A stretch of DNA of 14,776 bases from an uncultured Clostridia bacterium (GTDB lineage Bacteria > Bacillota > Clostridia > Christensenellales > UBA1242): the NCBI GenBank assembly GCA_944372715.1, contig CALVZZ010000042.1, positions 1 to 14,776 of the forward strand, read 5' to 3'. The notes under the pieces were generated by a model. It was not told where the DNA came from and made no database searches. It was given only the letters and a program-made list of their open reading frames with translations. Positions 7,556 to 14,740 of this stretch are shown piece by piece. A program made the translations under genes and the position numbers. The first letter of the stretch is position 1. Every line of letters begins with the position of its first letter.

Positions 7556-10183
7556 ATGAAACAATCTTTTAGTTCTACTGTTGAAGAAAATTTAAAACTA
7601 TTTAATTCAAGTTTGCAGGGATTAAGTTCTGTAACTGCTAAATCCGTGCTTGAAAAAAATGGGACAAACACTATTCAAGATGTAAAAAAGAAAAATAATT
7701 TTATCAAGTTTTTAGAGCAATTTAAAGATGTAATGATAATCATTTTGCTTATTGCTGCAACAATATCTATTGTCATATCTATTGTTGATAATTCAACAAG
7801 CGAATTAGTAGATGGTTGTATAATTCTTGCAATAGTTTTAATTAATTCCATTATTGGTTTTGTTCAAGAAGTTAAAGCTGAAAATGCAATGGAAGCTTTA
7901 AAAAAAATGACAAAGCCAGAAGCAAAAGTTTATAGAGATGGTGAACTCTTTAAAATTGATAGTTCTAAGTTGGTTGTGGGTGATGTTATTCTTTTGGAAG
8001 CAGGGGATATTGTCCCAGCAGATGTAAGACTATTGCAATCTGCGATGTTAAAATGTGATGAAAGTTCTTTAACGGGAGAAAGTAAAGCTGTAAACAAGGA
8101 AGCAGACTTAGTTTTAAAAGAATCTACTCCACTAGCAGATAGAAAGAATATGGCATATAGTGGAAGTACTATTGTAAATGGAAGAGCACTGGCACTTGTT
8201 GTTGCCACAGGTAAAAATACAGAAATTGGTAAAATTGCAAAGATGTTGCAAGAATCTAAAAAAGAAGAAACGCCACTTCAAAAAAACATTAAGCAAGTTG
8301 GTAAACTTATCACATTAATTGTTTTAGCAGTTGCTGGAATTACATTTGTTGTTGAAATTGTTGCAAGACCTAATATGCCCCTTGAAGCATTTTTAACTGC
8401 TGTTGCCATAGCTGTGGCTGCAATTCCTGAAAGTTTGCCAGCTGTAATTACAATTATTATGAGTTTAGGAGTTGCAAGACTTGCAAAAAGAAAAGCTATT
8501 GTGAAAAGATTGCACGCCGTTGAAACATTAGGTAGTTGTGAAGTTATTTGCTCTGATAAAACGGGAACTTTGACGCAAAATGTTATGACTGTTACTGCTC
8601 TCTATTATGATGGGAATGAAAATTGGAATTGCGAATTTAGTGATAAGATTGAGTACAAGTTATGTACAGAAATTATGACATTATGCAATGATAGCAAGAA
8701 AAATAAAAATAAATTTGTTGGCGACCCAACTGAAACTGCTCTTTGTGAATATACTTTAAAAAATGGTTTTAATAAGTCTAAGGAAGAAAAATTAATACCA
8801 AGACTTTTTGAACTGCCTTTTGATTCGGTGAGAAAAATGCACACAACTGTACATCAAAAAAATAATAGTTTAATTCAATATACAAAGGGTGCTCCTGATA
8901 TAGTTATTAATAGATGCAGTCATATAATGATTGGTGGAAAAGTTTGTGAGTTGACACAGGAAAAAAAGAATGAAATTATTTCAATAAACAGGGAAATGGG
9001 TAATAGGGCACTTCGAGTTTTGGGATTATCATATAAAAAATTAAGAACAAATAATCCTAAAAACATTACGGAATATGATTTAATTTTTGTTGGACTTGTT
9101 GGAATGATAGATCCTCCAAGACCTGAGGTTAAGGACGCTGTAAAAAAGTGTCAAAAAGCAGGTATTAGACCAATAATGATAACAGGAGATCATAAAAATA
9201 CTGCTTTTGCAATTGCTAGGGATATAGGTATTGCTAAAAATGAAAGTGAAGTTTTAACAGGAATTGAAATTGATGCTTTGAGTGATGAAGAATTTTCAAA
9301 AATTATATCAAAAATAAATGTATTTGCCCGTGTTAGTCCTGAAAATAAAGTAAGAATTGTACAAGCTTTAAAACAACAAGGCAAAATTGTTGCTATGACT
9401 GGTGACGGCGTTAATGATGCACCAAGTATTAAAAATGCTAATATTGGTGTTGGTATGGGTATTACAGGAACAGATGTAACAAAAGAAGTTTCTGATATTA
9501 TTGTAACTGATGACAATTTTGCAACAATTGTTGTTGCAGTTGAAGAAGGAAGAAAAATTTTTGCAAATATAAAAAAGACAATACAATTTCTTTTTTCAGC
9601 AAATCTCGCAGAAATAATATCTATTTTTATTGCAACTATCGCTTTCCCTAATTATATTTTTTTAACTCCTGTACAAATATTGTTTGTAAATTTAATTACA
9701 GATAGTTTACCTGCAATTGCACTTGGGTTAGAACCTGCTGAAGAAAATATAATGAGTGAAAAACCAAGAAAAAATGGTTCATCAATTTTTGGCAATGGTA
9801 TGGGATATATGATGGCAGTTTCGGGTATAATTCAAGGTGAATTAATCCTAATAGGTTATGTTCTAGGAATAAAACTTTTCGGTTCAGCTGTTGCAACAAG
9901 CATTGCGTTCTATTCTTTAAATTTAATTCAATTTTTCTATTTTGCCTCTATGAGAGTTAAAAAGACGGCATTTAAAAGCAATATTTTTAAAAATAAATGG
10001 GCACTAATTTCAATTTTGTTTGCTGTTGGATTACTTGCCATAATTGCCTTCACTCCATTGCATACATTTATTGGTTTAACAAGTTTGAATTTAACTCAGT
10101 GGCTTATAGTAATTGGAATTTCTGTTTTAATGTTCCCATTAACAGAATTTTTTAAAATAACAAAAAAAAGATGGTTTAAATAA
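7556..10183 (+). CDS. Cation-translocating P-type ATPase, type II Ca2+-like
   Basis: 875 residues, full length for a type IIA/PMR1-like ATPase. The N-terminal cation-ATPase segment has QGLSSVTAKSVLEKNG at 21-36. The actuator loop carries SLTGES (171-176). PESLP at 291-295 lies in TM4 where PEGLP is usual. The phosphorylation site is DKTGTLT with D334. KGAPD (444-448) belongs to the nucleotide-binding domain; TGD (543-545) and TGDGVNDAP (615-623) belong to the phosphorylation domain. In TM6, NLITDSLPA (712-720) keeps the N712 and D716 that bind Ca2+ in SERCA-type pumps, and TM5 keeps SANLAEI. It should export Ca2+ (or Mn2+) across the cell membrane using ATP; the ion is inferred from these residues. 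The gene is divergent from the ftsL-like gene and lacks a Shine-Dalgarno. Its stop abuts the tsaD stop. Confidence 0.95.
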   Translation: MKQSFSSTVEENLKLFNSSLQGLSSVTAKSVLEKNGTNTIQDVKKKNNFIKFLEQFKDVMIIILLIAATISIVISIVDNSTSELVDGCIILAIVLINSIIGFVQEVKAENAMEALKKMTKPEAKVYRDGELFKIDSSKLVVGDVILLEAGDIVPADVRLLQSAMLKCDESSLTGESKAVNKEADLVLKESTPLADRKNMAYSGSTIVNGRALALVVATGKNTEIGKIAKMLQESKKEETPLQKNIKQVGKLITLIVLAVAGITFVVEIVARPNMPLEAFLTAVAIAVAAIPESLPAVITIIMSLGVARLAKRKAIVKRLHAVETLGSCEVICSDKTGTLTQNVMTVTALYYDGNENWNCEFSDKIEYKLCTEIMTLCNDSKKNKNKFVGDPTETALCEYTLKNGFNKSKEEKLIPRLFELPFDSVRKMHTTVHQKNNSLIQYTKGAPDIVINRCSHIMIGGKVCELTQEKKNEIISINREMGNRALRVLGLSYKKLRTNNPKNITEYDLIFVGLVGMIDPPRPEVKDAVKKCQKAGIRPIMITGDHKNTAFAIARDIGIAKNESEVLTGIEIDALSDEEFSKIISKINVFARVSPENKVRIVQALKQQGKIVAMTGDGVNDAPSIKNANIGVGMGITGTDVTKEVSDIIVTDDNFATIVVAVEEGRKIFANIKKTIQFLFSANLAEIISIFIATIAFPNYIFLTPVQILFVNLITDSLPAIALGLEPAEENIMSEKPRKNGSSIFGNGMGYMMAVSGIIQGELILIGYVLGIKLFGSAVATSIAFYSLNLIQFFYFASMRVKKTAFKSNIFKNKWALISILFAVGLLAIIAFTPLHTFIGLTSLNLTQWLIVIGISVLMFPLTEFFKITKKRWFK

Positions 10184-11245
10184 TTATAAACCAACTGTTG
10201 CCTGTCCGGTCAAATCAAGATTAGACAGGCCTTTTTGTTTTTTTATATAATAATAACCTGCTGATGCAATCATACCAGCATTGTCTGTACACAATTTTAA
10301 GTCTGGCATAAAAAGTTGTATATTATTTTTTTCGCATAAATCTTTTAAGTGTTGTTTTAAAAATGAGTTTGCACTAACTCCACCTGCTACCACCAATTTG
10401 TCTAGCTTTGCCTGCTTGCAAGCTTGAATGGATTTTTCAGACAATTCCTTGACCACATAATTTTGAAAACTAGCACAAATATCAGGAACATTTATTTCCT
10501 TTCCTTTTTGTTCAAGATTATGGACATAGTTTACAACGGCAGTTTTTATTCCACTAAAACTAAAATTTAAAGTATTATTTAAAACATTGTGTTTTATAAA
10601 TTCAATTTTCCCTTCACCAAGTTTTGCAAGCTTGTCAACATTTGGACCACCAGGGTAAGACAAATTTAAAACTCTTGCAACTTTATCAAATGCTTCACCA
10701 ACAGCATCATCAATTGTTGTGCCTAAAAGTTTGTGCTCAACATAATCATCTACTTGCAAAAGGGCAGTATGTCCACCACTTACAAGCAGACATACAAATG
10801 GTGGTTGCAAAGCCTTATGAGTTAAGTAATTTGCAGAAATGTGACCTTCTATGTGAGATACTGCAATGAGTGGTACGCCCAAATTAAAAGCTAAGGATTT
10901 TGCAAAGTTTACGCCAACAAGCAATGCGCCAATTAAACCTGCACCGTATGTGACGGCAACAGCATCAATTTCGTCTATTGAAATATTAGCATCTTTTATT
11001 GCTTCATTAAAAACATTTTCTATTGCGATAATATGATTTCTTGATGCAACTTCTGGAACTACACCACCGAATCTTTTATGAATTTCAATTTGTGAAGATA
11101 TTACATTAGAAAGGAGTGTAGTTCCATTTTTAACTACACTCACGCTTGTTTCATCACAAGAAGACTCAATTCCCAAAACAATAACATCTTTTTTTTGCTT
11201 TAAATCAGCAAATTTTTTTTGAACTGTTTCAAAATAAGTATTCAT
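10184..11245 (-). CDS. tsaD: tRNA N6-adenosine threonylcarbamoyltransferase TsaD
   Basis: 353 residues from the ATG at 11245. The frame continues six bases up to a TTG at 11251, but that TTG lies between the -10 box and the ATG. The ASKHA fold starts with VIVLGIESSCDETSVSVV (21-38). The metal-binding pair is HIEGH (H131, H135). The KAE1 signature region reads LGTTIDDAVGEAFDKVAR. TsaD transfers the threonylcarbamoyl group from threonylcarbamoyl-AMP to A37 of ANN-decoding tRNAs, working with TsaB and TsaE in the cytoplasm. Neither partner is adjacent here, so the gene is isolated. It converges on the ATPase gene with no gap, and its 3' end contains the ATPase terminator. No terminator of its own is evident past its stop. 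Its promoter ends only a few bases before the ATG. Confidence 0.96.
   Translation of the reverse strand: MNTYFETVQKKFADLKQKKDVIVLGIESSCDETSVSVVKNGTTLLSNVISSQIEIHKRFGGVVPEVASRNHIIAIENVFNEAIKDANISIDEIDAVAVTYGAGLIGALLVGVNFAKSLAFNLGVPLIAVSHIEGHISANYLTHKALQPPFVCLLVSGGHTALLQVDDYVEHKLLGTTIDDAVGEAFDKVARVLNLSYPGGPNVDKLAKLGEGKIEFIKHNVLNNTLNFSFSGIKTAVVNYVHNLEQKGKEINVPDICASFQNYVVKELSEKSIQACKQAKLDKLVVAGGVSANSFLKQHLKDLCEKNNIQLFMPDLKLCTDNAGMIASAGYYYIKKQKGLSNLDLTGQATVGL
10200..10246 (+). terminator. Terminator of the ATPase gene, inside tsaD
   Basis: GCCTGTC (10200-10206) pairs with GACAGGC (10224-10230) across a 17-base loop and is followed by CTTTTTGTTTTTTT (10231-10244). The T-run is on the plus strand only, so it serves the ATPase transcript. 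It lies wholly within the last codons of tsaD, where the T-run is read as a Lys-rich stretch. Confidence 0.7.
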
Positions 11246-11251
11246 AATCAA

Positions 11252-11280
11252 ATATTATCATTTTTAATCAAAGACTGCAA
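11252..11280 (-). promoter_or_regulatory. Promoter of tsaD, leaderless or nearly so
   Basis: On the minus strand, TTGCAG (11280-11275) precedes two overlapping -10 candidates. TAATAT (11257-11252) gives a 17-base spacer and six bases to the ATG. GATAAT (11259-11254) gives 15 and eight. Either places the start of transcription within about two bases of the ATG at 11245. No Shine-Dalgarno is present. The -35 box begins five bases after the stop of the 87-residue ORF. Confidence 0.65.
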
Positions 11281-11285
11281 TAAAA

Positions 11286-11549
11286 TTAAAAATCTTTTGA
11301 TTCTTCAAGAAAATCATAGTAAGATTTTTTTTCTTTTTTATATGCATTTTTTATTTGTATACTAAAACTTTTCCCTATTTCTAATAGTTGTGTTCTTGTA
11401 ACAATTTTATTTTTCATAAATTCAGCCATACTTGTTTTTTCGTCTTCTAGACCTTTACCATATCTTAATAGCATAATAACAGTAGAAGATGTTTCATATT
11501 TATTTTCTTTTACAAAAGAATAAAAATCTTCAAATATTATTATTAACAT
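11286..11549 (-). CDS. Hypothetical protein, 87 residues
   Basis: I do not recognise this protein. It is a small, Lys/Glu/Ile-rich soluble polypeptide with no membrane helix or signal peptide. Its middle (ETSSTVIMLLRYGKGL, about 19-34) and C-terminal half (KSFSIQIKNAYKKEKKSYYDF) look helical and charged. The ATG at 11549 has no purine-rich site upstream, and the frame is closed upstream by an in-frame TAA, so at most ten codons could be added at the 5' end. A TATATT lies three bases before the ATG, too close for a normal transcript. It sits between the tsaD promoter and the divergent YwaF-like gene. An uninterrupted ORF of this length in such A/T-rich DNA favours a real gene, but the missing translation signal keeps confidence moderate. 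Confidence 0.5.
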   Translation of the reverse strand: MLIIIFEDFYSFVKENKYETSSTVIMLLRYGKGLEDEKTSMAEFMKNKIVTRTQLLEIGKSFSIQIKNAYKKEKKSYYDFLEESKDF

Positions 11550-11616
11550 AAAAATATAGCTTAAAGAGTTGCATTGTTTTTAAAAATATAGTACCTTTGT
11601 ATTAAAGGTTGGGATT

Positions 11617-12357
11617 ATGGAAGTTTTTGGTACGCAACATTTAATATATTTTATCGTGGCAATTGTTTTAATGATTGCATTGACTGTGATTTTTAAAATT
11701 TTTATTCCCAAAGATAAAATGTTTATTGTAATGAAAGTAATTGCAAGTATATCATTGATACTTATTGTAATATATAGGATAGTTATTTCAAAATCTAGAT
11801 CTAGTTCTTTTATAGATTTTCTCCCTGACACATTTTGTAGTATGATGGGCTTTATTTTACCAATAGTAGTTTTAATTTTTAAACCAAATACAAAAATTTT
11901 TCAGTATGCAATGTTTTCAGGAATGATAGGTGGTATTTTGACATTGGTTTATCCCGACTTCTTAGTTTATTTCGACAGCATTTTAAATATCCATCCTTTT
12001 ACGGCTATGTTATATCATACATTAATGTTGTTTATATTCATACTATCCATTGTGACGGGATATTTCAAACCTACATTTAAAAATTGGGTAGCTTTACCAA
12101 TAGGGTTAGCATTTATGGTTGTGGCAGGAGAATTTGGAAATACAGTTTTAGGCCAGACTAATAATATGTATTTAAACTCACCATTAATAAAAGATACAGT
12201 ATTTACTTGGTGGTTTGTTGGAATATTATTCATATTATTGTACACAATAATCATACAAATTTACGAAATGATAACACTGCCTCCAAAAGAATGGAGTATT
12301 GTTAAAGTAACAAAAAAGTTTAAAAAATCAAAAAATGAAACTGAAATAAAAGAATAA
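11617..12357 (+). CDS. TIGR02206/YwaF-like integral membrane protein
   Basis: 246 residues with about seven membrane helices, beginning near residues 8, 37, 72, 95, 132, 155 and 195. It opens with FGTQHLIYF, the 'FGxxH' start of the TIGR02206/YwaF family. It keeps the family's LPDTFCS segment (C74) in the third helix and HPFTAMLYHTLMLFIFILS (H126, H134) before the fifth helix. Eukaryotic TMEM164 proteins, placed in the same fold group as I recall, are reported acyltransferases of ether lipids that use a cysteine in the matching region. A lipid-related role is therefore possible, but it is inference; the bacterial members are uncharacterised. The ATG follows AAAGG at 11604-11608 by eight bases, and a possible -10 TATAGT lies at 11587-11592 without a clear -35. 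A hairpin overlaps the stop. The short tail after helix 7 is Lys-rich and cytoplasmic by the positive-inside rule. Confidence 0.82.
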   Translation: MEVFGTQHLIYFIVAIVLMIALTVIFKIFIPKDKMFIVMKVIASISLILIVIYRIVISKSRSSSFIDFLPDTFCSMMGFILPIVVLIFKPNTKIFQYAMFSGMIGGILTLVYPDFLVYFDSILNIHPFTAMLYHTLMLFIFILSIVTGYFKPTFKNWVALPIGLAFMVVAGEFGNTVLGQTNNMYLNSPLIKDTVFTWWFVGILFILLYTIIIQIYEMITLPPKEWSIVKVTKKFKKSKNETEIKE

Positions 12358-12380
12358 ACTGCTTTTGCAGTTTATTTTTA
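12353..12380 (+). terminator. Terminator of the YwaF-like gene
   Basis: A perfect 10-base stem (12353-12362 with 12367-12376), a TTTT loop and a T-rich tail form the hairpin, which overlaps the stop codon of the membrane-protein gene. The opposite strand is also T-rich beyond the stem, so it may stop transcripts arriving from the isochorismatase-like gene. Confidence 0.8.
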
Positions 12381-12479
12381 ATTTAAGGTAAATATTACAT
12401 ACAGGACCACAAATAAGACCAGATTAGAAAATCAAAAAAATGCATTAGCAGGGCGCGTGTATATCCATAAAGACACACT
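12381..12479. other. Gap between convergent genes, no feature seen
   Basis: No ORF, structured RNA or convincing repeat is visible. A short GC-rich patch at 12450-12459 stands out from the surrounding A/T-rich sequence, but only a four-base pairing (GTGT with ACAC) could be found around it. Confidence 0.5.
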
Positions 12480-12965
12480 CTATTCCATTTCATCAATTTT
12501 ACCAAACTGATGAATGAGCATTGCTTTAATTGCTTCATTATTGTTTAAAGTTGCAGTATAATTAATCAAAATATTAGGATAAATTCCATTATCAAAAAGT
12601 TGTAATGAAATTGCATATACACAAGCATCTGTTTGCAATCCACATATATCAATTGTTTTTTCTGTTGATACAAGCTTTTTTATTTTTTCTATATGTTTTT
12701 GTGATAGTCCGTAGCTATTTTTTTCAAAAATAAAATTATTATTTGGGATTGAAACACAAATTTTTTGCGATTCTTCACTTAACAAATTTGTCCAGTTTAA
12801 TTTTTTGACATAAAAGCTATTTTTTTTGTTAATAAATTTAGTAAAAATATAATAGTCATAACTATTTTTTTTAATTAAAGAATTTATTTTAATAACTAAG
12901 TTTGAATATGGTTTTTTAGTTATAAATCCATTTTGCATATCAACTATTAATAAAACTTTACCCAT
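12480..12965 (-). CDS. Isochorismatase-family cysteine hydrolase (nicotinamidase-like)
   Basis: 161 residues. It begins VLLIVDMQNGFI with D9, has K82 in FIFEKNSYG, and C115 in DICGLQTDACVYA. Together these give the Asp-Lys-Cys triad of the isochorismatase superfamily. The GLQTDACVYA block with an upstream cis-peptide-like turn is typical of cytoplasmic amidases such as nicotinamidase/pyrazinamidase and ureidoacrylate-type hydrolases. The metal ligands of true nicotinamidases (a DxHxxxH motif) are not evident, so the substrate is unknown; a small amide or carbamoyl compound is the family-level expectation. At 161 residues it is shorter than most (about 180-210). The ATG is preceded by GAGG four bases upstream. 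The gene lies 54 bases downstream of tRNA-Ser on the same strand with no terminator between, so it may be read from the tRNA promoter. Confidence 0.85.
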   Translation of the reverse strand: MGKVLLIVDMQNGFITKKPYSNLVIKINSLIKKNSYDYYIFTKFINKKNSFYVKKLNWTNLLSEESQKICVSIPNNNFIFEKNSYGLSQKHIEKIKKLVSTEKTIDICGLQTDACVYAISLQLFDNGIYPNILINYTATLNNNEAIKAMLIHQFGKIDEME

Positions 12966-13019
12966 AATACCTCAATTAATAAACTAATAAAAACAAAAGA
13001 TGTTCTTATCAGTTTCACT

Positions 13020-13109
13020 TGGCGGAAAGAGGGGGATTTGAACCCCCGATGCCCGTTAGAGCATATCGGTTTTCGAGACCGACACATTAGACCACTCTGA
13101 CATCTTTCC
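13020..13109 (-). tRNA. tRNA-Ser (anticodon CGA)
   Basis: A 90-base cloverleaf including an encoded 3' CCA. The acceptor stem is GGAAAGA with TCTTTCC and G as the discriminator base. The anticodon stem is TCGGT/ACCGA around the loop CTCGAAA, giving CGA, which reads UCG serine codons. A long variable arm with stem ATGC/GCAT, typical of tRNA-Ser, precedes the T arm GGGGG-TTCAAAT-CCCCC. Confidence 0.96.
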
Positions 13110-13120
13110 AAAACTTTGTT

Positions 13121-13149
13121 AGTTTATCATAATTCTATTGTTTTTGCAA
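13121..13149 (-). promoter_or_regulatory. Promoter of tRNA-Ser
   Basis: On the minus strand, TTGCAA (13149-13144), a 17-base spacer and TAAACT (13126-13121) end 11 bases before the mature tRNA 5' end. This leaves a short 5' leader for RNase P. The -10 box matches consensus at only four positions. Confidence 0.6.
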
Positions 13150-13207
13150 CAAGTTTACTTACATATCATTTTTCGTCAAATTATTGTTTCATTTTGTTTT
13201 TTTAAAT

Positions 13208-13236
13208 TTGACAGGTATAAAAATTTTTGTTACTAT
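13208..13236 (+). promoter_or_regulatory. Promoter of the degV-family gene
   Basis: A consensus TTGACA (13208-13213) and TACTAT (13231-13236) are separated by 17 bases. Transcription would begin near 13243, giving a leader of about 54 bases with the ribosome site AAGGGGAG (13285-13292) before the ATG. Confidence 0.65.
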
Positions 13237-13296
13237 ATCCTTTGTTTTTATGGTTATATTACTTAATTTTGAAGAGTAAAATATAAGGGGAGTATT

Positions 13297-14130
13297 ATGA
13301 TACATATAATTGCTGATTCAACATTTGGTATTACAAAAGATTTTGCAGAAAGTAATAATGTTGAAATTGTAAATTTAAAGTTAATTTTAGATGATGTTGT
13401 GACAGATGAAGGTTTTGAAGAAAATTGGGAAAAATTTTATTACAGATTAAAAAAGAGTAAAAATTTTCCTTCTACAAGTCAACCTAGTCCAGAGGATTTT
13501 GTGGAAAAAATTAGGAAGATATATACAAAAGATGAAAATGCTGAAATCATCATTTTAACTATTTCTCAAACACTGAGTGGAACGATAAATGCAGCAACTT
13601 TGGCAGTTGATGAGTTCTCCGGTAAAAAAATAGTTGCAATAGATTCTGCACAAGCTGCATCTTGTGGAAGAATTATGGTTGAAGAAATTGTAGATAATAT
13701 AAATAATGGAATGAGTTATGATGATATAATAAACACCTTAATTCCAACACTAAAGCAAAAATTGATGATTCAATTCGTACCAGAAACGATGGAGTATTTA
13801 AAAAGGGGTGGAAGAATTGGTAAATTATCTGCAACCCTTGCAAGCATTTTAAAAATTAAGCCTATTTTTAACTTTAAAAATGGTAGCATTTCAATTACAA
13901 AAAAAGTATTAGGAATTGGAAAAGCAATTTCTGATATGATATTAGAACTTCCTAAAAAATTAAAGAAGTTATACATTTGTTATATCTACGATGATGTTAA
14001 TATTGCAACAATAAAGAGTAAACTAAATGCGCTAAATATAAAAGAGAATGGCATTTTAAAAATTAGTCCTGTTTTTGGGAGTCACGTTGGTATTGGTGCA
14101 ATAGGCTTAGCAAGTTTGGAAGAATATTAA
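13297..14130 (+). CDS. DegV-family fatty-acid-binding protein (FakB-like)
   Basis: 277 residues, normal for the family. It opens IHIIADSTFGITKDFA, the DegV signature 'DST--L', and has STSQPSPEDF (59-68), ISQTLSGTINAA (89-100) and IDSAQAASCG (115-124). Later come PETMEYLKRGGRIGKLSA and, near the end, FGSHVGIGAIG. In FakB proteins the TSQPS and SGT loops hold the carboxylate of a fatty acid, which FakA then phosphorylates to acyl-phosphate for membrane lipid synthesis in the cytoplasm. No fakA lies next to it, as is common. The usual H-(T/V)-GPG near the C-terminus reads HVGIG here, a change at the proline. The start is supported by AAGGGGAG four bases upstream. The gene is monocistronic between its own promoter and a hairpin. 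The family is secure; ligand preference is unknown. Confidence 0.93.
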   Translation: MIHIIADSTFGITKDFAESNNVEIVNLKLILDDVVTDEGFEENWEKFYYRLKKSKNFPSTSQPSPEDFVEKIRKIYTKDENAEIIILTISQTLSGTINAATLAVDEFSGKKIVAIDSAQAASCGRIMVEEIVDNINNGMSYDDIINTLIPTLKQKLMIQFVPETMEYLKRGGRIGKLSATLASILKIKPIFNFKNGSISITKKVLGIGKAISDMILELPKKLKKLYICYIYDDVNIATIKSKLNALNIKENGILKISPVFGSHVGIGAIGLASLEEY

Positions 14131-14160
14131 AAAAATCACAAGTAATTGTGATTTTTTTAA
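14131..14160. terminator. Bidirectional terminator between degV-family gene and the DUF11 remnant
   Basis: A perfect 11-base stem (14131-14141 with 14146-14156) encloses a GTAA loop. A-rich and T-rich flanks on either side make a T-run for both strands. It follows the degV-family stop immediately and also closes the minus-strand unit. Confidence 0.8.
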
Positions 14161-14378
14161 TTTAAAAATGCAAATAACAATATGAGAAAAGTTTTATTCA
14201 CACAACAACATCTTTTACAACAAATATTGTCACAAAAGTAGGTTCTTTTTACAAATGATTTTTCTATAATAGGTATAGATCTTCTTTTAATTGTTATCAC
14301 TTCGTTGCTTTTGTAAACTGTGGGTGGAGATGTTGAATTGTCTGTTATTAAAGAAACATTTTTTATTTTTGTTTCCAT
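14157..14378 (-). pseudogene. DUF11 remnant, segment d, with Cys-rich tail
   Basis: 73 codons from an ATG that begins one base after the stop of segment c, and again in the +1 frame, which returns to the frame of segment a. Its first part (KNVSLITDNSTSPP then TVYKSNEVITI) fits the linker after a DUF11-like repeat. The rest is unlike the family: basic, then a cysteine cluster (FCDNICCKRCCC, seven Cys... six of them within nine residues) and a hydrophobic end LILLFAFLN that runs into the terminator. It could be a small coupled ORF in its own right, but no good ribosome site is seen. Confidence 0.45.
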
Positions 14379-14379
14379 A

Positions 14380-14502
14380 TTAATTTGCCATCACTTTAAA
14401 TTCTATTATTGCACTTTCTCCTACTGCCAAATTGTTTAATGCAAAACCAATTTCAGGATCATATGTTGGTTGAGATATTCCATTTATTTTAACACTTTTC
14501 AC
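14380..14502 (-). pseudogene. DUF11 remnant, segment c: end of a DUF11-type repeat
   Basis: Forty codons, from a GTG at 14502 to TAA at 14382-14380, in the +1 frame relative to segment b and overlapping it by 14 bases. It reads SVKINGISQPTYDPEIGFAL followed by NNLAVGESAIIEFKVMAN. The pattern 'V-ING--QP--DP--GF-L--LA-GE-A-I-F-V' is that of the C-terminal strands of a DUF11-like domain. Confidence 0.55.
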
Positions 14503-14740
14503 CAAATAACATTTGATCTCCATTAATAACAGCATCTCCCTCTTGTGCAGAAACAAAAATTTTTCCTTGTGGAATTAAAGTGTCTGGTGTTTTAAAATTT
14601 GTTAAATTTATAGTAGTTATACCTGTTGTTGGAGAAACAACTTCTCCTCCTGTCCATAAATTTAAACTTCTAAAAGGATCATTAGGATTGGAATAAACAA
14701 TTGCTAATGTCCAGCCCACTTTTAATGTCTGAAAATCTTT
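14489..14740 (-). pseudogene. DUF11 remnant, segment b: N-terminal module fragment
   Basis: The frame is open from 14740 (just after an in-frame TAA at 14743-14741) to TAA at 14491-14489. The family-like part starts around the GTG at 14719: GWTLAIVYSNPNDPF, LNLWTGGEVVSP, then FKTPD, IFVSAQEGDAVINGDQM. No ribosome site precedes the GTG, so independent translation would need coupling to segment a. The homologous part ends at MLFGE, where the frame quits two codons later. Confidence 0.6.

Noticed and set aside
9190..9516. Ser/Thr/Ile-rich minus-strand ORF within the ATPase gene
   Set aside because: It lies opposite the conserved TGDGVNDAP region; its openness follows from the sense codons.
11569..11592. 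TTGCAT and TATAGT as a promoter for the YwaF-like gene
   Set aside because: The spacer would be only 12 bases; the -10 alone is possible, but no -35 fits.
12448..12462. GC-rich patch in an A/T-rich gap, considered as an attachment site or small RNA
   Set aside because: No matching copy, no stable stem beyond four bases and no nearby integrase.
14376..14502. Programmed +1 frameshifting as an explanation for segments b to d
   Set aside because: Three successive shifts in under 400 bases, without a recognisable slippery site plus stop, and the apparent loss of intervening domain sequence point to decay rather than recoding.
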